Shown one piece after another: positions 46,398 through 56,344 of a stretch of 64,000 nt of DNA. Source of the DNA: Notolepis coatsorum. Taxonomy: Eukaryota > Chordata > Actinopteri > Aulopiformes > Paralepididae. The notes beneath the pieces are model-generated. The model was not told the DNA's origin. It worked only from the letters and a program-made list of their open reading frames with translations, and did not search any database. The DNA lies in assembly GCA_963971535.1 (NCBI GenBank), contig OZ020588.1:126496264-126560263 (forward strand), given 5' to 3'. A program made the position numbers and the translations under genes. How positions within the stretch are numbered: position 1 is the stretch's first letter; every line of letters begins with the position of its first letter.

Positions 46398-48161
46398 ATG
46401 ATGAACACTCCACGAAACGATCCTCCTAACCAACGCCCGCAGCGCGAACGACGGCTCCCTCAGTACTTAGAGGCTTACGCTGTCAGTCAACAACCTAGTC
46501 TTCTACTAACAGTAAACGCGGTAAAACTAGAAAGTAAAAGTATGTCTAACCCCAACGCCCAGACTACCCCGACCATAGAGGCCCCTACGGGCTCTAATGT
46601 AACTGACCAAGTTCACGGTGGGGACCAGTGGGAACCAGACATGACTTCACACCCCGCCAGTACTGAAGAAGTAGTCCCCGATGAGTCCCGGGAGGAATAC
46701 AACGCTACCGAGAGAGAACTCGGCACGGAAGAAGACGGGGAGAGCACCGTGGAGATAGAGCTCCAAGGCTCCGCAAGGAGTACCCCGAGGGAAGGCTCCC
46801 CTATACAACCGCCTTCTCCAGAGGCAGAGAGGACCCTACAGCAGGCCTTCCTCATCAGCCTGAACGCCGCTGCTGAACGCGACCGACTGCAGATCCAGCA
46901 GCGAAGCGAACACGAGCAGATACGTCTAGAAATAAGACGCATTCAGATGGAAGAGAATGTGGCCCGAGAACGAGCCGGTGCTCAACGGGACGCAGCGCGC
47001 GACAGACAGCAGTCGCAACTAATAGAACAGCTGATCAGACGGACAACACCCTCTCCCTCCGCCAGAGGCTCCAGGAACTCGTCTAGACACACCTCCAGGG
47101 CGGCATCCCCTAGCCGAGTAAACAACCCTGAACTTGACCAACAGACGAGGTCTATACCCCCCACAGACCACCTCCCCCCACCGGTCCAAGCGAGACCTAG
47201 CAACCGGGAAGGAGCAGCATATCCTGTGGAGAGGCTAAACCAGAGACTACAAGCACTGGATGACCTAACTGAAGACGAAGAGGAAGAGGAGGAGAACCAC
47301 GCCCGAAGACAGCACAGTACTCTACCGGACCAGGAGGTCCGGTACAGCCCAGGCTATACTCCCGCGGAGCTGCGCTACAGACCCCCGACTCTATACACGG
47401 GTGAGCACGACGCACGACCCGCACCGAGGAACAGCACCTGGACAAGCGGGCCATGGTACACTGCCGGTACCAGCCCATACCAAGGAGCGGGAGGAGACTC
47501 GCCTAGGAGGCCTCTCCCCCAACGCTCGCCGATGTATCCACAGTCAGCGTCATACATTGGCACGCCTATGGTACCCGACTTCACCCAAGAGAACCGGGCC
47601 CAGTATACAGAACTCCGCATGTGTCTGGAGACCATGTTGGTGGATGTATTGGATGAACGCCACAAATACGCCATCCTACTGAAGCACTTAAAGGTACCCC
47701 GCGCACATAATATAGCGCTCGCCTACGCGACTTCCACCACCCCATACACAGCAGCCCTGGTAGCATTGGACCAGAGGTATGGGCGCATATGGGATTACGT
47801 GATCCAGGAGATCCGACACATCGACCGCTTACCCCCAGCAATAGACAATCGAGCACTGGACGACCTGTCCATCAGAGTGCAGTCCCTGGTAGGGATGTTG
47901 GGAGCGCAAAGAGAGAAGGGGAGGCATGAACTTTACGCCAACTCAAATGTGGAAAGGATCCTGGAGAAGCTGCCGCCCGCTCGTCAGGAGCGCTTTAGGC
48001 GGCAGAGGGACCACAGAGACCCGAATGGCCCCGAACCGAACCTCCTCGATCTAGCAGACTTCCTGGCGAGAGAAGTCAGCAGCCTACGGCTAGATACATT
48101 CGGACGGAGCACCCCTGGCTCCAGAGAAGGAACCAGACGACTAAATGATGGAAGAAGATAG
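46398..48161 (+). CDS. BEL 2 gag
   Basis: The frame is open from upstream, and the first ATGs are a pair at 46398 and 46401. The N-terminal half is acidic and low-complexity, with a Glu/Arg-rich coiled-coil-like stretch (IQQRSEHEQIRLEIRRIQME). The C-terminal part has ENRAQYTELRMCLETMLVDV, then YGRIWDYVIQEIRHID, and fits a DUF1759-type Pao gag. It ends with TAG at 48159-48161 in the same frame as pol, without an intervening frameshift. The zinc knuckles lie just after the TAG. So either the stop is read through to make Gag-Pol or it is a recent nonsense change. Confidence 0.85.
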   Translation: MMNTPRNDPPNQRPQRERRLPQYLEAYAVSQQPSLLLTVNAVKLESKSMSNPNAQTTPTIEAPTGSNVTDQVHGGDQWEPDMTSHPASTEEVVPDESREEYNATERELGTEEDGESTVEIELQGSARSTPREGSPIQPPSPEAERTLQQAFLISLNAAAERDRLQIQQRSEHEQIRLEIRRIQMEENVARERAGAQRDAARDRQQSQLIEQLIRRTTPSPSARGSRNSSRHTSRAASPSRVNNPELDQQTRSIPPTDHLPPPVQARPSNREGAAYPVERLNQRLQALDDLTEDEEEEEENHARRQHSTLPDQEVRYSPGYTPAELRYRPPTLYTGEHDARPAPRNSTWTSGPWYTAGTSPYQGAGGDSPRRPLPQRSPMYPQSASYIGTPMVPDFTQENRAQYTELRMCLETMLVDVLDERHKYAILLKHLKVPRAHNIALAYATSTTPYTAALVALDQRYGRIWDYVIQEIRHIDRLPPAIDNRALDDLSIRVQSLVGMLGAQREKGRHELYANSNVERILEKLPPARQERFRRQRDHRDPNGPEPNLLDLADFLAREVSSLRLDTFGRSTPGSREGTRRLNDGRR

Positions 48162-51100
48162 GTGACCGTGATGCACCAATCGGAGTCAGTACCGAGCAGC
48201 AGGAGCCACAGTACCCCCTCCAGAACGGAGAAGTGGAAGATAGTGTGCCCCTACTGTGAGAAAGAACACTGGCTAGCGCAATGTGACTCCTTCCCCAAGC
48301 TGAACGCGGAGGAAGCAGGTCAATGGATAAAGTCCAACAAGCGCTGTTTTCGCTGTGCGCGCTCACACATGGCAGCCGAATGCCGCTTAAAGAAAAGGTG
48401 CACCAAGTGCGATGGAGCCCATCTGGACATACTTCACGACAGTAACAGACGGCGCCCTTCACCTGCACCATCCAGCCGCAAAGCGAGCGTCATGTACATC
48501 GATCCCGCCAGCAGCAGTGGAGCCCGAGTACTCCTAAAAGTAGTGCGTGTGACACTAAGCTACCAGAATAAAGTCCTGGACACTTACGCCGTCCTCGATG
48601 ACGGGTCAGAGAAGACCCTGCTGCTCGCCTCCGCTGCGGCCCAGCTAGGGCTGCGGGGAAGCGAAACCCAAATGACAATTCGGACAATAAGACGAGATTT
48701 GAAGACGATAAAGGGCGAGAATGTCTCATTCTCTATCGCAGCAAGCGGCCAGCCTGAGCGACGGTACCAGATTGCAGACGCTTTCACCAGCCAAGAAATA
48801 GGACTGTCGCGGTACACATACCCCGTCGCCAAGCTGATGGAGAAATATGCACATCTGCGCAAGTTACCGATCCCGCTCATAGACAATGCTATGCCGACCC
48901 TGTTGATAGGCTCCGACCATGCAGACCTCATTGTCCCGATAGACCGGGTTCATACCGGACCCCGAGGCTGCCCTGCAGCATTCGAGACCCGTTTGGGATG
49001 GACTCTCCAAGGCCCGCTCGCCAAATCTCTCAACCGAAGTACAGCCACTAGATGTCTCCACTCCCGAGTCACAGAGGGAGAAACCGCACTCCTGCAACAC
49101 GTAGAGCGGCTATGGACCTTAGAACAAATGCCCTTTAAGAACGTAAAGAAAGACATTCGCTCTAAAGATGACATTTACGCAATTCACCTCCTCGAGACAG
49201 GGACCAAGAGAGTCCCGGTCAACGGCGTGTTGAGATACGCCACGCCACTCCTGCGGCGAGAAGGAATGCCTACTTTCCACGCCAAGACAGACGCCACAGA
49301 ACGGTACCTGCTGAACACGGAGCGGCGCTTAGCCAAGAACCCCGCCCAAGAGAGTGTATACCGCGCTGAGATTGAGAAGCTCATCACAGCGGGACACGTC
49401 ACAAAGATGGACATTAAAGAGGCTGACCAGACCACTGAATCGTGGTACGTGCCCCACCACAAGGTCCATCACAACGGTAAAGACCGCATAGTATTTAACT
49501 GCAGCTACCAGATCGGATCCCAAAATCTGAATAAAGAGTTACTGCCCGGTCCCACACTCGGCCCCTCCCTACTCGGCGTTCTACTCCGCTTCCGCCAGGA
49601 AAAGGTGGCCATCAGCGGGGACATTAAAGGAATGTTCCTGCAGGTGAGATTAGTAGAGGCGGACAAGCCCCTGTTACGGTTCCTATGGAGAGAGAAGCCA
49701 GGAGATGAGCACCCAGCCATCTACCAATGGGAAGTCCTCCCCTTCGGAACGACGTGCAGCCCCTGCTGTGCGACATTTGCACTACAGAAACATGTAGCAG
49801 AGGACCCAGCAGCGGACGAAGAGGTCCGACACAGCGTAAAGAACAGCTTCTACGTAGGCAACTGTCTACAAAGCCTTTCAACCCAGGAAGAAGCCGAGGC
49901 TCTCCTGATTAAACTCCGCGCCTCATTGATCAAAGGCGGCTTTGATCTCAGGCAGTGGGCCAGCAGCGATTCGCAAGTACTGCGCAGCCTCTCCTCCGAG
50001 GACAAGGCAGCCAGCAGCGAGACCTGGATGGCTACAATCCCGGGAGAAGCCCAGGAGATGACCCTGGGATTGGTGTGGCGATTCAAAACAGATTCGCTTC
50101 ACTACAGACACAAGCCCCTGACTACGGAGCAGGGAAGGCCGGCGGCGGCGCCGACCACCAGACGGAGTGTGTACACAACACTCGCCCGACAATATGACCC
50201 GCTAGGATGTATTCTACCGTACACCACCAGGGCAAAAATGATTGTACGAGCATTGTGGGACAAGGACCAGGGCTGGGACGACCCCATTCCCGCACACCTT
50301 GCATCCACCTGGAGAGAGTGGGAGATGGAGCTCCACTCACTCCCAGGCGTTAATATGCGCCGAAGCTACTTCCCACCCACGGTGAGGCCAGAGACATGTA
50401 AAATGGACTTACACGTATTCAGTGACGCCTCAGAGGTCGCATACGGATCAGTAGCCTACTTGCGGGCCCAAGACCAGGGGGGAGAGATCTACACAGCATT
50501 TGTCCTCGCCCGCTCGAGAATAGCCCCACGCAAGCAACAATCTATCCCACGTCTAGAGCTCTGCGCAGCCCTAGCCGGAGCGCACCTAGCCACGCTCATC
50601 CAACGTGAGCTCACCATACCGGTGTCTAGAACAATCCTGTGGTCAGATTCCACGACGGTACTCGCCTGGATCAAATCGGACTCATGCAAGTACAAAGTCT
50701 TCGTGGGAGTCAGAGTCACCGAGATTCAAGACTTAACCGAAGAGTTAACCGGAGAAACAGAGTGGCGCTACGTTGATACAAAACAGAACCCAGCTGACGT
50801 CATCACCCGGGGGATGCCCCTGGATGACCTCACCCGTCGCAATGTCTACAGTGACGGCCCCGCATTCCTAAGACTCCCGGAAGGACAGTGGCCCATGCCT
50901 ATCCCGAGGGAAGCAAGTCCAGAGGAGGTGGAAATTAAGAAGTCTGTGTTCTGTGGATTGAGCACCGTAGCCTCCACCGACCCTAACATAGACGATTGCA
51001 CGTCCATAGAGAGTGCACAACAAAGAACATTCCTGCGGTACCACCCGGAGTGCAAGTCCCCCGCTGATATGTCAGCAGCTAACTACGAGGAAGCAGAATT

Positions 51101-51914
51101 GCTTCTACTGCAGCGAGCCCAGAGAGACTCGTTCCTTATGGCCTTCCGTAGATTCACATCACGGAAAGGAAGACCGTCTACCCTATTGTCCGATCATGGG
51201 ACAAACTTCAAAGGCGGCGAAAGAGAGCTGAGAGAGAGCTTCCAAGCTATGGGCCCAGAACTTAAGACCCACCTCGCTCCAGCACAGGTTGATTTCCAAT
51301 TCAACCCCCCAAACGCACCCCACTTCGGTGGCACTTGGGAACGAGAAGTGCGCTCCATAAAGACAGCCCTGTACGCAGTACTTGGGGCCCAGACTGTGGC
51401 GGAAGAAGTCCTAATGACAGTCCTCACGGAGATTGAGGGAGTACTTAACTCGAAGCCCCTCGGATATGTCTCCAGTGATGTGGCGGATATCGACCCAGTT
51501 ACCCCCAACGCACTCCTGATGGGGCGGCTAGATCCTGCATTACCACAGACAATGTACCGGCCTGAAGAAGCGAACGGCCGACGAATGTGGAGGTACAGCC
51601 AAGTATTAGCCGACAAGTTTTGGAACAGTTTCCTACTGCACTACCTACCGTCTCTACAGACCCGCCAGAAGTGGGTAAAGGAGAGAGACAATTTGACAGA
51701 AGGAACAGTCGTCATGATTATTGATCAATCACTGCCCAGAGCTATGTGGCCGGCCGGCCGCGTAAGCAAAGTGATCACCGGTGCCGACGGCAAGGTCCGA
51801 GCAGCTGAAGTGCTCGTCCAGGGTCGCACTTACACCCGTCCCGTGGCAAGGCTCATAGAACTGCCTCGACTCCCAGACACAATCGATGATGACCATGACC
51901 CTACAACCCTATGA
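48162..51914 (+). CDS. BEL 2 pol (protease, RT, RNase H, truncated integrase)
   Basis: Directly after the gag TAG and in the same frame. Domains in order: zinc knuckles (CPYCEKEHWLAQC, CFRCARSHMAAEC); a protease with TYAVLDDGSEKTLL; and an RT with RIVFNCSYQ, SGDIKGMFLQV and LPFGTTCSPCCATFAL. The active-site block reads SFYVGNCLQS, with Gly where a catalytic Asp is expected (codon GGC at 49857). RNase H has HVFSDASEVAYG, IPRLELCAALAGAHL and LWSDSTTVLAWI. The integrase begins with the LLLLQRAQRDSF helix but jumps near 51130 straight to AFRRFTSRKGRPSTLLSDHG. The H2C2 zinc finger and the first catalytic Asp are therefore gone. The second Asp and the HFGGTWEREVRSIK Glu remain. A DUF5641-type end (QKWVKERDNLTEGTVVMIID) closes the protein. 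Confidence 0.88.
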   Translation: MTVMHQSESVPSSRSHSTPSRTEKWKIVCPYCEKEHWLAQCDSFPKLNAEEAGQWIKSNKRCFRCARSHMAAECRLKKRCTKCDGAHLDILHDSNRRRPSPAPSSRKASVMYIDPASSSGARVLLKVVRVTLSYQNKVLDTYAVLDDGSEKTLLLASAAAQLGLRGSETQMTIRTIRRDLKTIKGENVSFSIAASGQPERRYQIADAFTSQEIGLSRYTYPVAKLMEKYAHLRKLPIPLIDNAMPTLLIGSDHADLIVPIDRVHTGPRGCPAAFETRLGWTLQGPLAKSLNRSTATRCLHSRVTEGETALLQHVERLWTLEQMPFKNVKKDIRSKDDIYAIHLLETGTKRVPVNGVLRYATPLLRREGMPTFHAKTDATERYLLNTERRLAKNPAQESVYRAEIEKLITAGHVTKMDIKEADQTTESWYVPHHKVHHNGKDRIVFNCSYQIGSQNLNKELLPGPTLGPSLLGVLLRFRQEKVAISGDIKGMFLQVRLVEADKPLLRFLWREKPGDEHPAIYQWEVLPFGTTCSPCCATFALQKHVAEDPAADEEVRHSVKNSFYVGNCLQSLSTQEEAEALLIKLRASLIKGGFDLRQWASSDSQVLRSLSSEDKAASSETWMATIPGEAQEMTLGLVWRFKTDSLHYRHKPLTTEQGRPAAAPTTRRSVYTTLARQYDPLGCILPYTTRAKMIVRALWDKDQGWDDPIPAHLASTWREWEMELHSLPGVNMRRSYFPPTVRPETCKMDLHVFSDASEVAYGSVAYLRAQDQGGEIYTAFVLARSRIAPRKQQSIPRLELCAALAGAHLATLIQRELTIPVSRTILWSDSTTVLAWIKSDSCKYKVFVGVRVTEIQDLTEELTGETEWRYVDTKQNPADVITRGMPLDDLTRRNVYSDGPAFLRLPEGQWPMPIPREASPEEVEIKKSVFCGLSTVASTDPNIDDCTSIESAQQRTFLRYHPECKSPADMSAANYEEAELLLLQRAQRDSFLMAFRRFTSRKGRPSTLLSDHGTNFKGGERELRESFQAMGPELKTHLAPAQVDFQFNPPNAPHFGGTWEREVRSIKTALYAVLGAQTVAEEVLMTVLTEIEGVLNSKPLGYVSSDVADIDPVTPNALLMGRLDPALPQTMYRPEEANGRRMWRYSQVLADKFWNSFLLHYLPSLQTRQKWVKERDNLTEGTVVMIIDQSLPRAMWPAGRVSKVITGADGKVRAAEVLVQGRTYTRPVARLIELPRLPDTIDDDHDPTTL

Positions 51915-52023
51915 CTTTGTGAAGTTGACTGACCCCTACAGCAAACCCTTATGTGTAAATAGACAACGCGATTAATCTGTCTCTGTTTAACTGATTAGGT
52001 CTGGGACCTATTCAGGGGGTGGC

Positions 52024-53455
52024 TGTTGTGAAGGGCCAGATTAAACCGAATATATATATTTATTTATATATATATATTTAATTGTATTTGTATATTCTCT
52101 AATATTCCCTGATATCCCTTGTATATTCCTTGTACAATATGCATTGAATATCCATTCTAGCCTACTGAACATCCCATAATAGTCTCCATTCTACTATTGG
52201 TCGAGACCTTGGTGCCAGGCTGCCATACCCCTCAGACCCAGTTCAAACGTACCGCTCGACATGTACGAACAAGTCCTAGTTCCGCGTAGGAATTTGGCTA
52301 CCGCACCACTAATGGGACTATTTGTTCATAGTGCGTATATATACTGCGCTACTAAAGTAGGACTTTCTTTTCAGTCCAGTTTCTTACCCTCCAATAGAGT
52401 CACAGACGTAAAGCCTCCCCGCGACGCCACGTGTGGGAGTAAGGCCAAGTTCGCCTACCATCGGTATTGAGACATTGTGTATATTAATATTTGAATAGTC
52501 ATATTTGGCACTATATCGTCGAGTTGGACGTAGTCTATTAAGCTAATAATAGTCTGTTAATATATAGTGCTTCGTGCGGTGAGAATACTACCGTAGTCAG
52601 TACCCCATCGTTTCGGGCAGAGAACTGGCTGCTTACCCAGGGTGGTTGACCCTATGTGAAGCTGCACCCGAGGAGCCCCAGAGCCGACGAGCGAGTGGAC
52701 CTGTATACCGGATTATTCTACCGACGACAGCCCGCCTTCCCAGGCACGGATTATGCTTTGGATACTTTGATTATTCCATGGATAAAGACCCCCGACACTG
52801 CCGTGTGTTGGAACCCCCCCCCCCTGGAGAGGACGCAAGGTGAGGAGACGCTCTGCAAGACGAGGTCGCTTCACGTCTCTCCCCCGTGGACCGGAGAGAG
52901 CCGGCCCACAAAGAGTCCACCTGCTTTCATCTGTGGTCCAAGGATCGCCGGCGCATTGAACGGCACTACAGTGGGTTCACCTGGGATACCCTTGGCCGGA
53001 CGAGGCAGCCGGATTCTACCCCCCCCCCCCCTCCTACTCCTGTCGGCTTACAAGCGACCGGATTAACCCCCTCTAGTGTATCTAGTATAATCATTAAAGT
53101 ATCATTGCTGTTATTCCTTAACTATTCCAGGTCGTATATTTACCACCTGCGCCTTCAGAGATTGGACATTCTCTATTGATATACCGACGAATACTCCTTG
53201 CCATAAAAGTGCATACTATTTCAATTCATAAATGTAATTAAGTGATTAAGTGCTTATTCTACACACCATCGCTGTGTAGGAATAAAGACCTGTTTCTAAT
53301 TCGTACATTTGTGTTGGATCCGTTTCATCTACGTGAGAGTGTTCATGATAATATATTTATGCCGTGTACTGGGTGGCCGAATATTAAGTACAAAGGTAGT
53401 GGTAGTAAGTATCATATCTAGTAATACAGTCAGGGAATTGTACCCCTCAGTTACA
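52024..53455 (+). repeat. 3' LTR of BEL 2
   Basis: 1432 bp, nearly identical to 44899-46329. It is followed by the CACAT duplication and then the remainder of the Harbinger-like element. Confidence 0.95.
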
Positions 53456-54152
53456 CACATTATTGCAAGGGTTTTGTAATACACATACACCCTTGTGTCA
53501 TTGCAATGCGTTTTTTTATTCTTTCTTATACAGTAAAAAGGGGGAAGAACACTATATTGTGGGTGTTCATATGACTTGTATTCTGCTTACAGCTTCGAAA
53601 TTCCACCTGTTTCATTTAACGTAAAGCCTTTTAAACATAATCAAAACGTTCCCGTGTTTCTGCGGTCTGTGCGCAAAATAATAACGAGTTGAGCTACGCG
53701 GAGCTCAGTCAGTACACCCCGTATATACCGATAACGCTATGTAAACCATGCTGCATTCATTCTGAGAGAAAGATCTATTATTCCAAATGCTATTTATAGG
53801 GTTTTGACCATAATTACACTACTGTTGCTATTTTACAATGAACTATAATGGATTACGGGGGTCATACAGAACACGCGCCAGTGTCTTTATTTCCGCCTTG
53901 AAACTAATGCAGAACTGAGGAGCGCTTATGCGTAGTAACGATATTCTACCACTGGGCGTCAGCTAAGTGTGCTCCGACCTGTGCGTACACGTAAGCACGG
54001 AGTCAAGTTCAAGTTGAAATTGATGAATCCCACTCTTTGCTTAGAAATGATCGTACGCACAGGTTAAGCACAAATCTGTGCGTAAGAGACGTTGATGAAT
54101 GAGGGCCCTGGTCTATCCCTTAAAAAAATTACTTTTACTTTTGAGTACTTAA

Positions 54153-55111
54153 CACTTTAATCACCATGGGTTAAATTCATAATTTACCATCCCTCGCCAG
54201 CTCTATTTGTCTATGGAGAAGTTCCCCTTCTTTGCAGGGCTATAACTTTCTAAATTCTATTGCTACATTGCCATTATTATGGCCCATTCAATGTCCTATA
54301 TGTATTGTTCAGGGTGTAGCAACGTTAAACTTTTTCATTCACATATTCAAACTAAAATATGGTCTAAAGTATAAGTATGTTTTTATCGTTTTCTGCAGCT
54401 TTCTTCAGAACGTGATTTATAGCCCTAAATGCATTATATTGATGATCAAATACAGTTTGGTAGGAATCTGTGCGAGATAAAAAAAAATTCAAATGGACGT
54501 GCTCCTAGAAGTTTCTACGTATCATCTGATGATGACCGGATGGGCGGGGGATCGTTTATAATTCCGTGGGCAGCGTTAGATGATTCATCCAGAGTGGGTC
54601 ATATGTTCATCAGAGCAGTTAGTAAAGAACACGTTAGAATATAATGCTGAATCTTACCGTATCTTACCGTATCTTCCTCGGGCCGCTGGCAGATGAGCGT
54701 GTAACAGAATTTTTTCTATTATGGGATGTAGAAATGCCCGATCCATTTCCAGGTTGTATAATAGTATATACGTCCAAATTATGTTGTTTTTTCGAGTTAT
54801 TTGCACTGATCGATGTTCACTGCATCAAGACGGAGTCTCTCTAACGATAGCGAGTGGCCGGACCACATATGGATGAGCACTACCGGTTCAAAGGTTAATA
54901 TCCGGTTGGCGATCTGCCGATCGGCCACCAGATGGTGCTCTTGAACCGCTAGAGAGTTGAGAGGAGATCAGCAGTGTGTCTCAGGGCTCCGGAAAGGAAA
55001 TATGATTTCGATGATTTTTGAAATATTGACATCAAAGACGAGTTACGGCGTCTTCGGCAGAATGAGCATGGCTCGGAATGACGTGAAAACTCGTCCGCGG
55101 CGATCATAGTG
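54153..55111 (+). mobile_element. piggyBac-like non-autonomous element
   Basis: TTAA flanks both sides (54149-54152 and 55112-55115). The ends CACTTTAATCACC and, inverted, CACTATGATCGCC match at 10 of 13 positions. Excising the element restores TTGAGTACTTAAGTACATTG, a sensible hAT reading. No transposase frame. Internal features are not recognised. Confidence 0.65.
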
Positions 55112-55516
55112 TTAAGTACATTGAAAAGTAGGACTTTTTTACTTTTACTCAAGTGTGTTTTTAGCCAGATACTTTGACTTTTACTTGAGTCAGATTTTGA
55201 GACAGTACCCATACTTTCACTTAAGTATAATTTCTGGGTACTTTTTACACCCCTGTATAGTATTGTATAGTAGTGTACATAAGACCCAGTGCCTAATCTG
55301 TAGCTTAACACTGTATTGCACTATCGCAGGACCTTAGCATGTCTTTTACCATGAATTTTAAACTTTATGTACATTATACCTGTTATGTCTTATTCGTATT
55401 ACTTGTATTATTGCACAATCGCTGCGGGCATGACCACCCGCACTGTATGCCCTGTATGCCGTGACAAATAAAACTCTTGACTTGACTTGACTAGTACCCA
55501 TTACATATACAGTACC

Positions 55517-55723
55517 CTATAGTCCATACCTGCTGTACCTCCCCTCCTCCATGCTGCTATGACGCCTGAATTCAAGTGAATCAATAAAGGAATATCTTAT
55601 CTTGAGATTCAGCTCGTTCAGATGCTGAGTGATGTCACAAAAGAATGCAACAGAGACCATCCATTCTTTGTTGTCCAAAAAGTAAAATAGTGCAGACTCT
55701 CCCCTCATCCCAGCATGGGCCAT
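55517..55723 (-). pseudogene. hAT transposase fragment (ZBED/SCAND3-like)
   Basis: On the minus strand the frame reads LDNKEWMVSVAFFCDITQHL followed by NELNLKIR. This is a well-known segment of ZBED-like hAT transposases and of their domesticated relatives. Nothing else of the protein is present. Confidence 0.6.
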
Positions 55724-55944
55724 TTAGATAACCAGCTGATTTCAGTGTGCAACACCAAATCCTTATAGTGAGTGTCAAATTCTTCAACTACTGTAATTAT
55801 AAATATGTCCGGCAGCGTGGCTACATGAGTAGAGCTCCGGACTCGGTCAAGGCCGTTGTCGGAAAGTGGTGATGTTGTCCAGCAGGGGGCACTCTGTCCT
55901 CTGGACTAGTCAGTAACAATGCCCGGAAGTGCCACAAAGCCCCA

Positions 55945-56040
55945 TTAAAGAGGTTTATTTGTCACATACATACACAAGGCATACAGTGAAATGAGGGTGG
56001 GCTGGCCATGCCTGATAATAAAATATCTGCGATATTATAA
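55945..56040 (-). repeat. L2-like 3' end fragment, reverse orientation
   Basis: TTTATTTGTCACATACATAC and GGCATACAGTGAAATG are the reverse of the L2 3' end at 38800-38840. Confidence 0.55.
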
Positions 56041-56159
56041 GGCACCACGGCTCTCTCTCTCTCTCTCTCTCACAACGCAGTATGCACGCTCCGAGACTCG
56101 AGACGCGTTATGACTTATGTCATAAGTGAATTGTATAGAAACAACTCACCAAAATGTAC

Positions 56160-56216
56160 TATTGCACAACTGATTTTACAAAAACAATCGACTATACATA
56201 GCACCGGCCGCCACTG
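56160..56216. mobile_element. hAT (CAGTGGCGGC family) end fragment
   Basis: The GGCCGCCACTG terminus matches the right ends at 19417 and 34441. The rest is not alignable by eye. Confidence 0.35.
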
Positions 56217-56344
56217 ATTTACCATTTGGCAAAAATGGCACCAAATTCGACACAAATTGGTCCTCAGCAATACAGGCTGAGGCTGAGCATGAAGCCAATT
56301 GGATGAATGGTTCTCGAGATATCCACACAACAGACACCCCAGAC

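Larger units (their letters stand above)
44899..53455 (+). mobile_element. BEL/Pao LTR retrotransposon 2 (integrase truncated)
   Basis: LTRs of 1431 and 1432 bp differ by only about five substitutions plus homopolymer length. A 5-bp target duplication CACAT flanks the element (44894-44898 and 53456-53460). It has a tRNA-Tyr type primer site, gag and pol in one frame with a single TAG between them, and a polypurine AGGGGGTGG before the 3' LTR. An in-frame deletion removes most of the integrase N-terminal half. Confidence 0.93.
43962..54107 (+). mobile_element. Harbinger-like non-autonomous DNA transposon, copy 2
   Basis: The terminal repeats GGCCCTCATTCATCAACGT and the inverted ACGTTGATGAATGAGGGCC agree over about 19 bp. 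A 3-bp duplication CTG lies on both sides. The unoccupied site would read ACCCCTGGTCT, close to the target preference I recall for zebrafish Harbinger3. The element is about 1.6 kb without BEL 2 and has no transposase. Confidence 0.75.
43014..55255 (+). mobile_element. hAT element (CAGGGGTGTAAAGTAC family) with nested inserts
   Basis: The ends are CAGGGGTGTAAAGTACTTG and, inverted, GTACTTTTTACACCCCTG. The 8-bp target duplication TATAGTAT is exact (43006-43013 and 55256-55263). Own sequence is about 1.1 kb (43014-43961, 54111-54148, 55116-55255) with no transposase. It hosts a Harbinger-like element and a piggyBac-like element. Confidence 0.92.
42351..55495 (+). mobile_element. L2-like LINE 3' end, split by a 12.2-kb insertion
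   Basis: The left part 42351-43013 holds the ORF2 C-terminus and part of the 3' UTR. The right part 55264-55495 completes the UTR and ends in TTGAC repeats after ACAAATAAAAC. The intervening hAT is flanked by TATAGTAT on both sides. The joined UTR parallels the L2 end at 38585-38848. Confidence 0.85.
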
